A stretch of 64,000 bases of DNA from Deinococcus grandis (lineage in GTDB: Bacteria; Deinococcota; Deinococci; Deinococcales; Deinococcaceae): the NCBI RefSeq assembly GCF_001485435.1, contig NZ_BCMS01000005.1, forward strand, positions 44,780 to 108,779, written 5' to 3'. Below, piece by piece: positions 43,314 through 52,656 of this stretch. Position numbers and translations under genes: made by a program. Position 1 is the stretch's first letter. Each line of letters opens with the position of its first letter. The notes beneath the pieces are model-generated. The model saw nothing but the letters and a program-made list of their open reading frames with translations, was not told the DNA's origin and ran no database searches.

Positions 43314-43463
43314 TCATGAAGTGACCGGCTCATTTTTCGGAGCTGCGTCCAGCTCCTCTGGCTTCTCTTGACCCTCCGCCTCAACCGGTGACATTGCCTG
43401 CGTGTCGAGTGAGTCCTTGAGCAGCTCAATCAGTTCAGCGTTGGCGATGTCGTGAGGGTTCAT
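43314..43463 (-). CDS. 49-aa acidic protein upstream of the Fic pair
   Basis: ATG at 43463, MNPHDIANAELIELLKDSL, ending KNEPVTS. Acidic and probably helical at the start. It is 35 nt upstream of the antitoxin on the same strand. No convincing Shine-Dalgarno. It may be a third component or an independent small gene. Confidence 0.4.
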   Translation of the reverse strand: MNPHDIANAELIELLKDSLDTQAMSPVEAEGQEKPEELDAAPKNEPVTS

Positions 43464-43520
43464 GACTTCTGATTGTGGCTCATGCCCGGAGCCAGCCGGG
43501 CCTCATCTGCCCTTGACCAG

Positions 43521-43760
43521 TCAGGCGGAAATGGTCAGGAATCGACTGAAGAGTTGAAGAGTGGGGGCCAGGCAGGGCAGTTGCTGCCCCACGACCGCCA
43601 GTTCATCACTGTGGAGTTTGAGTGTCCGGCACTCCTCCACGCTGAGTTCTGCGGGAGGGAGGTTTCTATAGGCCGCGTCCAGGGCTGCGGCAGCGAACTC
43701 CCAGTTCTCCTGCTGCGCGCACAGCACGGCGTTACGGTAGAGCGTCATGGTCGAGGTCAT
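43521..43760 (-). CDS. Small helical hypothetical protein
   Basis: 79 aa from the Met at 43760 (MTSTMTLYRNAVLCAQQ). NWEFAAAALDAAYRNLPPAE looks like one TPR-type hairpin. It lies 10 nt after the stop of the interrupted His/Cys-rich gene, so probably the last gene of that operon. Confidence 0.5.
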   Translation of the reverse strand: MTSTMTLYRNAVLCAQQENWEFAAAALDAAYRNLPPAELSVEECRTLKLHSDELAVVGQQLPCLAPTLQLFSRFLTISA

Positions 43761-44265
43761 AGGCACCTGGTCATGCGGGAATGAGGTCGGCAATCGTGTA
43801 GGTGCTGCCGAGGTGAGTCAGGCGTGTGGGCGATGGGAAATGCAGTCCCCCCCGACGTGTGAGGCGGTGGTTGGAGCAGTCGCCCAACGCGCCATTCATC
43901 TCGAAGAGGGCGTCCTGAGCGCGCCGAATGGCGTGCTTGGTGGCATCCGGCATCACCAGATTGAGGTTGTAGAGGCAGTGTGCGCTGTTGGTGACCGCGT
44001 CCCGGTCAGGGAGGCACTGGAAGTCCAGGACATAGAAGTAGTGCTGGTGATCTAGCGCCTCACGGAGCGCAGTAGTGATGTGAGGGTGCGTTGTTTCCGG
44101 GCCGCACTGCAGGGTGATCAGCGTGACGTGGCGGTGCAGGAGCGTGTGGTGCAGCGAGCTCTGTGCACAGGGCACCTCGGATACGTCCAGCAGGCGAACC
44201 GCAAAGCCCCGCTGCACCATGCACGCTATGAGGGAATTGTGGTTATTGATTCCTGCGCAACTGGG

Positions 44266-44751
44266 TCACAGCCGAGCTCCATGCAGGAGGCGCCTTGGAA
44301 GCTCAGCCGCTCGCACTTTCCGCCACGCCACGGGCAATCGGGCCTTCAACGTCTGAAGATCTGACGGGCAGAAGTTCGCGAGGACATGCTGCTTCACATA
44401 CGCCCACACCGGCTCAATCGGATTCAGTTCAGGCGCGTATGGCGGGAAGTACACCACCGACAATCGAGGTTCAGCTGCAACGAAGGCGCCCAGCGCCTTC
44501 GTCTTGTGAATGCGGGCGTTATCGAGCAGTACCGTGATCGATCCAGAAATGTGACGCAACAGATGCGACAGAAACGACAGGACGTGTGCGCCGTTGATCG
44601 ACGCTGGATGCGTGTGTTGCAGAAACTGTCCCGTCGTGGCGATCGCTCCAATCGTCGACACGCTGTCCCAGCGGTACTTGGACACCAACACGGGCGTCTG
44701 ACCACAGGGGGCCCAGGTGCGGGTCACGGTGGGCTTCAAGCTGAAGCCCAC
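44266..44751 (-). CDS. IS630-family transposase, catalytic frame
   Basis: DDE_3 domain: the frame opens upstream of the Met (ETLVFIDEVGFSLKP, first Asp), then VLLDNARIHKTKAL (second Asp) and FPPYAPELNPIEPVWAYVK (Glu). Expected as a fusion with the upstream frame. Complete. Confidence 0.9.
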   Translation of the reverse strand: MGFSLKPTVTRTWAPCGQTPVLVSKYRWDSVSTIGAIATTGQFLQHTHPASINGAHVLSFLSHLLRHISGSITVLLDNARIHKTKALGAFVAAEPRLSVVYFPPYAPELNPIEPVWAYVKQHVLANFCPSDLQTLKARLPVAWRKVRAAELPRRLLHGARL

Positions 44752-44782
44752 CTCATCGATGAAGACGAGTGTTTCTCCGGCC

Positions 44783-45268
44783 TCAACTTTTTTTTTCCAA
44801 CTCGGGCACCGTGGTGTCCACCCAGGTGACGAGGGCCTCCTGATCCTGTTCTCGTGCCCGCCTCATCGGTTTCTGTGGTGTGAATCCCCACTGCCGTAAG
44901 AGCCGACTGAGGTGATCGACGTCGTACCACACGTCGTAGGTCTGGCCGATCAGCTCGCGCACCTGTGGGCACGTCCAGCGGGCATTCGGGGCCTGCGCGG
45001 GGCCCGGCCCCGCGCTGAGGATCGTCATGATCTGGGCGATCTGAGCGTCTGTCAGTCGTGGTGTGCGGCCTGGAGCAATGGTGGCTTCAAGAGAGCCCTG
45101 TGTGCGCAGACGTTGTCGCCATCGTCGAACGGCACTGCTGCTGACGCCGCACCGTTCGGCGATCTGGGTGGAGCTGAGCTCCCCTGCGCGGAGATACGGC
45201 TCAGCGAACAGTCGCCGTTCTTCCATCTGTTCGCGGGTCCACCGGGTGGGTTGCCAGGCTGGCGGCAT
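44783..45268 (-). CDS. IS630-family transposase, N-terminal frame
   Basis: 161 aa, helix-turn-helix STQIAERCGVSSSAVRRWRQ and a second unit ending LRQWGFTPQKP. It ends ELEKKS at a run of nine A, where a -1 shift enters the catalytic frame. Confidence 0.9.
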   Translation of the reverse strand: MPPAWQPTRWTREQMEERRLFAEPYLRAGELSSTQIAERCGVSSSAVRRWRQRLRTQGSLEATIAPGRTPRLTDAQIAQIMTILSAGPGPAQAPNARWTCPQVRELIGQTYDVWYDVDHLSRLLRQWGFTPQKPMRRAREQDQEALVTWVDTTVPELEKKS

Positions 45269-45754
45269 GCCCTCATCGTACCCCTCTCGTTACGCTCCAA
45301 CGCAGGAATCAATAGTGTCTGCCGGTTGACGTGACCGCTGCGGCGCGTGGAGTGACAGCAGGTGGGACCCATGGGTGGTGGGGTGGTGGTGGTGGTGGAG
45401 CAGGCGACCCTGCTGACCCGCCAGGAACTCCGTGTCGAACAGTGATCCGAGGTGCTGACTGCACTGGGCGCGCGCTTCCGGTGAGCGGCACAGTTCGTCA
45501 GGCAGGATGAACTCGAGATGCCGAGCGGCATGAACGTGAGAGGTGAGCTGGTGAGACGTGGTAAACACGGGGTGACGAGTGGACGGAGTCAGTCCGGTGA
45601 GCGTGCTGCTGCTCCCCTGACCACTGTGTAGAACTTGCCCCATGAATGAAGCGTAAAGCTGATGTGAAAAAGTTGGCCGACTGGAAGCCGACTATTTTAT
45701 GAGAAAATAATGTGATTCACTCCGCGCATTTCATTCCCGCTTCGCCTGTTCAAC

Positions 45755-47503
45755 TCAGCTGATCTCCAGCATCCTGGCTGCCAGGCCTTTGGGCGTCAGG
45801 TGACCGTCCAGCAGGGCCCGCACGGCACGGTCAACCTCCTCCAGGGTGCCCATCATCGGATAGAGCGCCGCCGTGCTCGGACGCACACCGTAACTCTGAA
45901 TGATGGACCGGGCCCGCAAGTGGTAGCTCTCCTTGTGATGGGTCAGCAGCCCGTAGGCAATCCGGACGGCGGAAATGGGCTGACGCCAGACCATCACCTC
46001 ACCCACCTGCTGCAGCAACTCCTTCTTCTTACGTCGGCTCCCGCCGGGATCACTCTGAACAAACGAGAAATCACGGCGAAGGTCGAAATCCAGCGCGCGG
46101 AGCACCAGATCACACGCATAGACCGGCGGGAGGACGACGTCATCAAAGGCAACGTTCTGTTGACCGACCTTCATCACGTTCCGGATGGCAAACGCGCAGG
46201 CGCCGATCGGCTCCGGCATGAGCGCCAGATACGCGGCAGCGGTGGGGTGCCAGCGGTGAAGGAGGCGGGCAAGACCCGGGCCACTCGCGTACCGCCGCTC
46301 CTCAGCCTCAGCAAACACCCGCCGCAACCCAGCCTCCATCCGCGCGACGGACGTGCCACTCGGCGCGTTCCAGGCCAACGCCAGCTCCAGCCCGGCCCCC
46401 AGCGACAGCACCCGCAGGTCAAAGAATTCCCCAGGCAGGTCACCGATCTGCTCCAGCGCCCCCGCCGCTGCGGAATACTCCCCGCGGCCCAGATGCGCTG
46501 TAGCCGTCACCCACTTCGTGAACAGACGCTGCCACTGGTAAATCCGGAGCCCCTCATCGTCCGCAAGGCGACAGATCTGGATGGCCTGAGCGAAATGACT
46601 GGCGCGCTCCTCCAACTCGCGGCCCTCACGGGGCAGGGCCGTGGCACGCATCAACTCACGCATGGCCTCGGTCATCCAGCCAAATGGCTCCTCCCCCGGC
46701 AGGGTGGGGAACACCTCACCGTCCAGTCCCCCCACCCCCCACAACGCCGCCTTCTGCTGCATCAGTGAGCGGGCCCGTTGCTGGTAGACCCCATCGACCC
46801 GCTGAATCAGATCATTCACTGTGGCCACCGCTTCAGCAGAGTTGCCCAGGAGGAACAGGCTGTTCGCCAGGGCCAGCTCCGTGAACCGCCACCCGTACCG
46901 GAACGGTTGCCGCCGATCATCCTGAGCCAGCGCGATCGTCGTCTCCACGTGCCCGGCCACGGAGTGGCACGAGATCAGGGCTGACCTGGCCCGGGCCACG
47001 GAGACCCTACCGCCGATCTGCTCGGCCAGAAACAAGGCCTGCGAAGCGTACTGCAGGGCCTCGTCGAAGTTCTGCTCGTTGAGGTGAAGAATGGATTTGG
47101 GAATGTAAATACCAATCTGAGCTTCGATCTGAAGGTCCGTGATCGGCACCTGAGCCAGGCGCCTGAGCGAAAAATCCAGGGCGCCTCGCATCTCCGCCAG
47201 GCGGGCGTGCATATGGGCGCCGCCCTCCATCATGATGTTGACCGACCGTTGGTAGACCGCGAATCCTTTGGCTACTTCGTTCGCAATCACGCTGCTCAGC
47301 GTCAGGCACTGTTTGAGCAGGCGGTCATACTTAGGCGTGCTGCGCCAGTAGGACACGATGAGTGCCCGCACATAGGCCGTGTCTGAGCCCACGCCTTCCA
47401 GTGCGTCGACGATCTGCTCGGGGGTGACCTCCCGCTCGAGCTGCTCAATGAACCAGTCCTGAAAAACCTGGGAGGATTCGAGATCGACGGCGTCTATGTC
47501 CAT
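45755..47503 (-). CDS. Large helical-repeat (TPR-like) protein
   Basis: 582 aa, almost wholly alpha-helical, with TPR-like helical hairpins in residues 120-420 (NFDEALQYASQALFLAEQIG, RFTELALANSLFLLGNSAEAVATV, GRGEYSAAAGALEQIGDLP). No DNA-binding domain or enzymatic motif is evident. It starts 28 nt after the stop of the 44-aa secreted peptide and follows an M3 oligopeptidase, so the three probably form one operon. TPR proteins next to exported peptides can be peptide receptors (RRNPP/Rap type); that role here is inference. Confidence 0.65.
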   Translation of the reverse strand: MDIDAVDLESSQVFQDWFIEQLEREVTPEQIVDALEGVGSDTAYVRALIVSYWRSTPKYDRLLKQCLTLSSVIANEVAKGFAVYQRSVNIMMEGGAHMHARLAEMRGALDFSLRRLAQVPITDLQIEAQIGIYIPKSILHLNEQNFDEALQYASQALFLAEQIGGRVSVARARSALISCHSVAGHVETTIALAQDDRRQPFRYGWRFTELALANSLFLLGNSAEAVATVNDLIQRVDGVYQQRARSLMQQKAALWGVGGLDGEVFPTLPGEEPFGWMTEAMRELMRATALPREGRELEERASHFAQAIQICRLADDEGLRIYQWQRLFTKWVTATAHLGRGEYSAAAGALEQIGDLPGEFFDLRVLSLGAGLELALAWNAPSGTSVARMEAGLRRVFAEAEERRYASGPGLARLLHRWHPTAAAYLALMPEPIGACAFAIRNVMKVGQQNVAFDDVVLPPVYACDLVLRALDFDLRRDFSFVQSDPGGSRRKKKELLQQVGEVMVWRQPISAVRIAYGLLTHHKESYHLRARSIIQSYGVRPSTAALYPMMGTLEEVDRAVRALLDGHLTPKGLAARMLEIS

Positions 47504-47531
47504 TCAACACCAGCAGCAGGCCAGCAGGCGG

Positions 47532-47666
47532 TCAGTCCTTGTCTGCATTGATCGCAGAGCAGCAGCCAGCCCCAGCCGGCTGGAAGACGTGCCCCTGCGT
47601 ACTTACAGCGTACGCTGAACCCACGCCAATCAGAAGGACAAGAGCATACCCGAGCAGTTTTTTCAT
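47532..47666 (-). CDS. 44-aa exported peptide with Cys-Cys
   Basis: ATG at 47666, 11 nt after the M3 peptidase stop, with a G-rich GGGGG ribosome site. Residues 1-20 are a clear signal peptide (MKKLLGYALVLLIGVGSAYA). The remaining 24 residues contain HVFQPAGAGCCSAINADKD. Size and context suggest a signalling or antibacterial peptide. No modification enzyme of a known RiPP class is nearby. It is too small for routine annotation and easily missed. Confidence 0.6.
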   Translation of the reverse strand: MKKLLGYALVLLIGVGSAYAVSTQGHVFQPAGAGCCSAINADKD

Positions 47667-47677
47667 GGAGAGCCCCC

Positions 47678-49317
47678 TTACGCCAACCAATCTTCCAGAA
47701 CGGATCTGGCACATTCAAGCTGAGCCCGTTGAAATGGGTAGGTGATCCCAGCCTCAGCAAATATTTTCTGTGCTCCAGCGGTTGCGCCCAGCAGCATACT
47801 GCACTTCAGTCGTTCGAGAGACGCCGTTCTGTCCTGCTGGTACGCATGTACGAACTGCAGGGCCGCAAGCATCGCAATCGCGTAATCAATGTTGTAGAAG
47901 GCGTACTTAAAGGTGTGGGGCTTCTGCCACCGCTTGTTCAGGACGTCATCCAGATCTCTCCAGTCCACACCGGCCGTCCGCGTCAATCGCCGGGATGCAG
48001 CGTCAATCTCATTGGTGGTTGGTGGCTCCTGCTGATAGAGCCACAGTTCCAGTCGGGTGCGTTCCTCTACGTCACTGAACCGCTCCATGATGCGTTCCAC
48101 TGTTGAACGCAGGTACCACCGCCGCTCCTCTTCACTCACCGCGTGCAGCTCGAAGAATTCCAGCAGCCCGATATAGGTGAACACGAACGCGTAGAACTCC
48201 TGCACTTCCCAGAAGCCCGTGAAATCCCAGAACACGTGATCCGGCACGCTGGAGATGCTGTGATGGTGCGCCGCGTGGCCCAATTCGTGCAGAAGACCCC
48301 GGAATGACTCCACGCCACCGGAGAAATTACAGACGAGCACAGAGCGTCCTTCCTTCATAGAGTGGGCACAGATGTTGCCGTTCGGTTTCCCAGGCCGAGG
48401 GGAGAGGTCAAATCCACCATGATCACGGATTTGCCTGACCACATCACCAAACTGGACGTCCAGGCGGTTCAGGACTCGCTCTGCGGTGGGCACGTACTCT
48501 TCGATTGGTAGCTGGAAGGTCGTGGGGACCGTCAGGGCCACATCCAGATCCCAGGGCCGCAGGGTCTGCACGCCCAGCGCCTCAGCCCTGTGCTCCTGAA
48601 GGCCCCGTTCCACGCCCTGGAACACCTCACCGATGGCTTCCAGAAGCGTTTCGGTGCTGGCAATCGTATCTGCCCGGTCGGCCCAGTTGAGACTGGCGTA
48701 ATCCGGGTGGCCGCTCTCCACAGCGATATCCCGCCTCACCTGAAGGAGTCGACCGAACAGCGTGTCAAGGGCAGGTGCGCAGGCCAGCTCCGCAGCTTTG
48801 ATCTGGCGCCAGAGCGCTTCACGCTCATCCTGTTCCCGTGTTGTTCTGAGCCGCGCTTCAGCGGACGCCACCGTGAGGCGCTCACCGGCGTACTCCACTT
48901 CCTGGCGGGCCGTTATGGTCTGATACTCCTTGAACAGTTGCCGCTCCTCAGTCCGCAATTCGAGGAGCCGCGGAGACGGCTCCGGTTCTTCCGCCAGCGC
49001 GGCAGCCACCGCGGGTGCAGGTCCGCCAGGCCGCTCGCCAGAGCCTGGCGCTGTAATTCACCGTCCAAGCGTTCCATCTCACGCAACCAGTCTTCTGAAA
49101 ACCGGCGGTGCAGCGCCTCGGTCTCCTCCTGGTCCGAACGGGTGTGCTGGGCAACGATCTGTTCCAACCACAGGCTCTGCACCCCGAACTTCAACTCGTT
49201 CCAGGACCGGAACCAGCCGGGCAGCGCCTCCTGACCTGGGTTGAGATCCGTCAGGGCCCGCTGCGCGTCGACAATAGCCTGTGCCCGGCGGTCAAGGTTC
49301 TGCATGGCGGTGAGCAT
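47678..49317 (-). pseudogene. M3-family oligopeptidase with a frameshift
   Basis: Two frames cover it: 49317 to about 48980 (MQNLDRRAQAIVDAQRALTDL at the start), then AAALAEEPEPSPRLLELR to the stop at 47678. The shift is at CACCCGCGGTGGC. Together about 545 aa, normal for M3 (PepF-like) peptidases. The zinc motif HELGHAAHHH with SFRGLLHELGH before it and the later EVQEFYAF Glu are intact. M3 enzymes trim short peptides in the cytoplasm. If the shift is real the C-terminal part alone, with an in-frame ATG at 49009, would keep the catalytic site. It heads an operon with the 44-aa peptide and the repeat protein. Confidence 0.8.
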
Positions 49318-49344
49318 GCCGTAATCTATAACCAGCCCCTGCCT

Positions 49345-49794
49345 ATGCCCATGTCGTCACGCCTGTGTCTCCATGATCTGTTGCTGTCGGCCGTTCCTGC
49401 GCTGCTGCTGGTAACGGTCGCGTCGGTGCACGTCTGGCGCTGGCATCACGAGCCGGTCAGCGCCTGGCGAGGGGGTGGCTTCGGGATGTACGCCACGGTG
49501 AATGACCAGCGGGGCCGCCGGGTCTCCCTGCTCGCTCTGGACGGGCACGGACAGTGGCAGCAGATTGAACCGCCCCGAACACTCAGGCACGTCAGTGATG
49601 CACTGACGCTGCACCCATCAAGAACTGCCCTGCGGGCCTAAGGGGAGGCCGCCGCCTGCAGCGCTGAACTGCGGCAGTCTCAGAGCGGCTTGACTGCTCT
49701 GAAAGTCGACTACAGAGAACTCACCTTCGATCCTGAACGGTTCACCGTGACCAACACACTGAAGGAGTCCGTGCGCCTTGACCCCTGTCCGTAA
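49345..49794 (+). pseudogene. SdpA-like membrane-anchored protein with in-frame stop
   Basis: The frame codes for 98 residues to TAA at 49639-49641, then continues in the same frame with clear coding pattern (GLTALKVDYRELTFDPERF) to TAA at 49792, 149 codons in all. One N-terminal membrane helix (LLLSAVPALLLVTVASV) is followed by AWRGGGFGMYATVND, a block seen in small proteins beside HTTM genes, comparable to SdpA. The downstream HTTM start overlaps its end. A nonsense mutation is the simplest reading. Confidence 0.55.
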
Positions 49795-50602
49795 GGCGCT
49801 CAGCTGGTGGGCTGGCCTCGCCGCTGAGGTGGACGATTGGCACGCCCTCTGCCTGATGACGCTCTTTATCCTGGTGAGATACAGCAGCTTCGGCGATCAG
49901 GTGCAGGCTGCCTACGCCTGTCTCCTGGCCGTGGCTCTCCTCTTCCGGCGGGTGATCGACACACAAGGCTTCTGGTTCACCGTGCTCCTGGCCGTCGCTC
50001 TGCCAGTGGCGAACAACTGGTGGGCACCGGGTGGACACACTTTCCTGCTCCTGTACTGGATCTGCGCCGTATTCCTGTCGTTCTCCGCACGAGATCCACG
50101 GGGCATGCTGGCGGTCTCCGGCCGGTACCTGATCGGGACGTCATTCCTGTTCGCCGCACTGTGGAAATTGATCTCGCCTGAATTCACTGATGGAACGGCC
50201 CTGCGGTACTTCATGACCACCATGATCCCGATTGGGGTGACCACACAGCTGCTGACAGGGCTGACACAGGATCAGTTACAGCACAACATCCAGGTCATCA
50301 CAGAGCTCCTGAAGCAGAGCTCAACCGTGACTGTACCCCTGATCAAACCGCCGCACATCGCGCTCACCGCCGAGGTCTTCACGCGGGCGACCCAGGTGAC
50401 TGAAGTGGCGCTCTCAGCCGTCTTCCTGGCGCCGCTGGCGCCACATCAAGTCGGCTGGAGAGACGTGGCCCTGATCTTCTTTTTCGTCAGCGCCTACAGT
50501 GTCCTGCCCGTGCCCAGCTTCGCCGTGCTGCTGGCCTGTATCGGTTTCGCCAGTGCATCATCCTCGGTCACCAGGTCGTTCTTCCTCTTGGCGTTCTTCC
50601 TC
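49778..50602 (+). pseudogene. HTTM/SdpB-like membrane protein, 3' end cut by IS3
   Basis: From TTG at 49778 (AAGGAG 9 nt upstream). About 275 aa with seven or more hydrophobic helices; WHALCLMTLFILVRYSSFGDQ near the start and RYLIGTSFLFAALWKLISPEF are typical of HTTM proteins (SdpB, vitamin-K-carboxylase-like). In Bacillus, SdpA and SdpB together mature the SDP killing peptide. It is cut by IS3 copy 5 after SFFLLAFF, with no target duplication, so its C-terminus is elsewhere. Confidence 0.65.
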
Positions 50603-50628
50603 TGATCTGTCAAGGGTTTGGTGGAGCC

Positions 50629-51444
50629 TCAGTTCAGGATGTAAGCCTGCTCCTCGAAGGCCGTCGGTGACTGATACCCCAACGACGAGTGACGACGGCG
50701 ACGGTTATAGAACACTTCAATCCACTCGAACACCTCTGTCCGTGTCTGGGCACGGTCCCACTGCGCTTCGCCAAGCCCCATCTCCGTCTTCAATGTCGCA
50801 AAAAAGCTTTCCTGGACAGCGTTATCCCAGCATTCTCCTGCCTCGCTCATACTCTGAACGGCCTGCAATCTGTCCAGCGCCTGCTGGTACACATCGCTCG
50901 TATACTGGCTCCCTCGATCCGAATGATGCAGGAGTCCGCCTGGTGGGTTCCGACGAGCCACCGCCATCTCCAACGCCGCTGTGACCAGCGGCGTCTGAAG
51001 TCGCTCATTCAGCGCCCAGCCGACAATTTTCCTCGAGTACAGGTCCATGACCGTCGCCAGGTACAACCAGCCTTCACGGGTGGGGACATACGTGATGTCC
51101 GTGACCCACTTCTGATTCGGGCCGTCCGCAGTGAACACCCGATCAAGAATGTTTTCTGCGACTGGGCGCGAAGATTTCGCCTTCGTCGTCGTCCGGAACT
51201 TCCGCTTTCCACGCGCGACAAGCTGTGCTTGTCGCATGAGCCGCCTGATCCGCTGACGACTGACCTGCTCTCCCTGTGCCTTCAGGTCGGCTTGGATGCG
51301 CAGCGCCCCGTATGTTCCCCGGCTTTCCTCGAAGCTGGTCCTGATTTTCTCGATCAGCACGCGGTCTTTTGAGATCCTCTTGCTCTCCGGCCTTCCCCGC
51401 GCAGCGTAGTACCCGCTGATGCTCACGTCCAGAATCCGGCACAT
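50629..51444 (-). CDS. IS3-family OrfB transposase, copy 5
   Basis: Intact 271-aa DDE domain from the first Met, with the same catalytic blocks as the other copies. Confidence 0.95.
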   Translation of the reverse strand: MCRILDVSISGYYAARGRPESKRISKDRVLIEKIRTSFEESRGTYGALRIQADLKAQGEQVSRQRIRRLMRQAQLVARGKRKFRTTTKAKSSRPVAENILDRVFTADGPNQKWVTDITYVPTREGWLYLATVMDLYSRKIVGWALNERLQTPLVTAALEMAVARRNPPGGLLHHSDRGSQYTSDVYQQALDRLQAVQSMSEAGECWDNAVQESFFATLKTEMGLGEAQWDRAQTRTEVFEWIEVFYNRRRRHSSLGYQSPTAFEEQAYILN

Positions 51445-51491
51445 CAGCTCGACTGGAAACTCGTCGTGGTGCCGCTCGATGAACCTGAAGA

Positions 51492-51839
51492 TCAGGGTTG
51501 CTTGGCGAAGAAGCGGCCAAGCCCCATACGGGTGCTGTTCTGGCCAAGACAGGCCAGCGCTTTTTTCAGGATATCCCGTTCCTGTCGTGCAATTTCCAGC
51601 TCCCGCTCCAGTTCCTTAAGGCGAGCCTCCTGTGGTGAAAGGGCGGGGATTCCCCGCCCGGTGAAGGCTGGGCGGCCGGAGGCCGTCTGGGTGTCCTGCT
51701 GCTGCTTCCACCGGACGACGTAGTGAGGGGGAACGCCGAGATCGCGGGCAATCTGGGCGCAACTCTTTCCGGTCGTGCGAACCAACCGGACGGCTTCTTG
51801 TTTGAACTCAGCGGTGAATTGCTGCTTGGGTACGGACAT
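51492..51839 (-). CDS. IS3-family OrfA, copy 5
   Basis: Intact 115-aa protein, the same as in the other copies. Confidence 0.95.
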   Translation of the reverse strand: MSVPKQQFTAEFKQEAVRLVRTTGKSCAQIARDLGVPPHYVVRWKQQQDTQTASGRPAFTGRGIPALSPQEARLKELERELEIARQERDILKKALACLGQNSTRMGLGRFFAKQP

Positions 51840-51868
51840 TCTGTCCTCCAGTGTGGATCACACTGAAC

Positions 51869-52600
51869 TTACCCTCCACCAAACTCTATCCAGTTCAAGG
51901 CCAGCGAAATCGCCAGCATGTCGTCGAACCCGCGCTGGGCGGCTTCCAGGTCGCGGCGCTCGATACCGTCCACGATGCGCCCGTGGGTGGCGAGGTTCTC
52001 TTCCAGTTGCCCGCTGGCCTTGAGATGGGCGATGCTGCGGCGCAGTTGCTCCATCATGGGCCGCTGAATCGCCCGCATCAGCCGGGTCACCACCCGGTTT
52101 CCGGCCACCTCGGACAGCAGCAGGTGAAAGTGCATGTCGGCCTCGGCGTAGGCGTCTGGGTTGTGCATCTGGGCACCCATCGCCCCTACCGCCTCCCGCA
52201 GCCGCGCCACCTGGGCGGGCGTGGCGAGGGCCGTGGCCTGTGAGATGCTGAAGGCTTCGAGTATCCGGCGGGCCTGCATCAACTCCTCAAATTCCTGCTC
52301 GTCGCCCACCGCGCCCAGCCAGCCGTCAAAGGTGGGGGCCGCCCCCCCCACGCTGCTCACCACCGTGCCGCGCCCCGGACGGGCATCAACCAGCCCCGCC
52401 GCCGTGAGGACGCTGATCGCCTCGCGTACCCCGGCCAGGCTGGTCCCGAACTGCTGAGCCAGCTCACGTTGCCCCGGCAGACGGTCCCCCGGCTTGAAGG
52501 TGCCGTCGTTGATCATCCCCTGCAAGCGCGCGGCAATGTCGGCGCCGATGGAGGGGCGCTTTTGCAGGGGGCGGATGGCAGGCGGCGTGCGGGCTGGCAT
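51869..52600 (-). CDS. lldR: GntR/FCD-family lactate-operon regulator, C-terminus replaced by IS3
   Basis: 243 aa. The winged helix (residues 15-80) includes DRLPGQRELAQQFGTSLAGVREAISVLTAAGLV; the FCD effector domain follows, with metal-binding candidates in ADMHFHLLLSEVAGN and THGRIVDGIERRDLEAA. The native protein runs to about residue 235 (DDMLAISLAL), where IS3 supplies the last codons NWIEFGGG and a stop. LldR is about this long, so only a short tail is lost and it may still work. Divergent from lldP with a palindromic operator between. Confidence 0.85.
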   Translation of the reverse strand: MPARTPPAIRPLQKRPSIGADIAARLQGMINDGTFKPGDRLPGQRELAQQFGTSLAGVREAISVLTAAGLVDARPGRGTVVSSVGGAAPTFDGWLGAVGDEQEFEELMQARRILEAFSISQATALATPAQVARLREAVGAMGAQMHNPDAYAEADMHFHLLLSEVAGNRVVTRLMRAIQRPMMEQLRRSIAHLKASGQLEENLATHGRIVDGIERRDLEAAQRGFDDMLAISLALNWIEFGGG

Positions 52601-52656
52601 GGGGCCTGAAGTCTATCCCTCAAGCCCCATGTCTTGTTCTTGCACTCAGTTCACCT

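Larger units (their letters stand above)
44246..45312 (-). mobile_element. IS630-family element with TA duplication
   Basis: 1067 bp, ends TTGATTCCTGCG and its inverse, flanked by TA on both sides (44244-44245, 45313-45314), the normal IS630 target. Removing it restores the host frame. The transposase is in two frames joined by a poly-A run. Confidence 0.95.
43771..45643 (-). pseudogene. His/Cys-rich protein interrupted by IS630-family element
   Basis: Segments 45643-45313 and 44243-43771 join in frame when the IS and one TA are removed, giving about 267 aa. The first part has a His run (LLHHHHHPTTHGSH) and Cys residues; the second has HYFYVLDFQCLPDRD, AIRRAQDALFEMNG and ends YTIADLIPA. No signal peptide or known motif. 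It follows the helical-repeat protein gene by 112 nt on the same strand. Family unknown. Confidence 0.6.
50603..51897 (-). mobile_element. IS3-family element, copy 5, no target duplication
   Basis: 1295 bp, complete ends. Left flank CTC (within the HTTM gene) and right flank AGG (within the GntR regulator gene) differ. Two unrelated truncated genes meet here, the strongest case in the window for an IS-mediated join. Confidence 0.95.

Noticed and set aside
45398..45440. Short GGT/CCACCA repeat as a possible tandem repeat or CRISPR seed
   Set aside because: Simple His-codon run within a coding frame; no spaced repeats follow.
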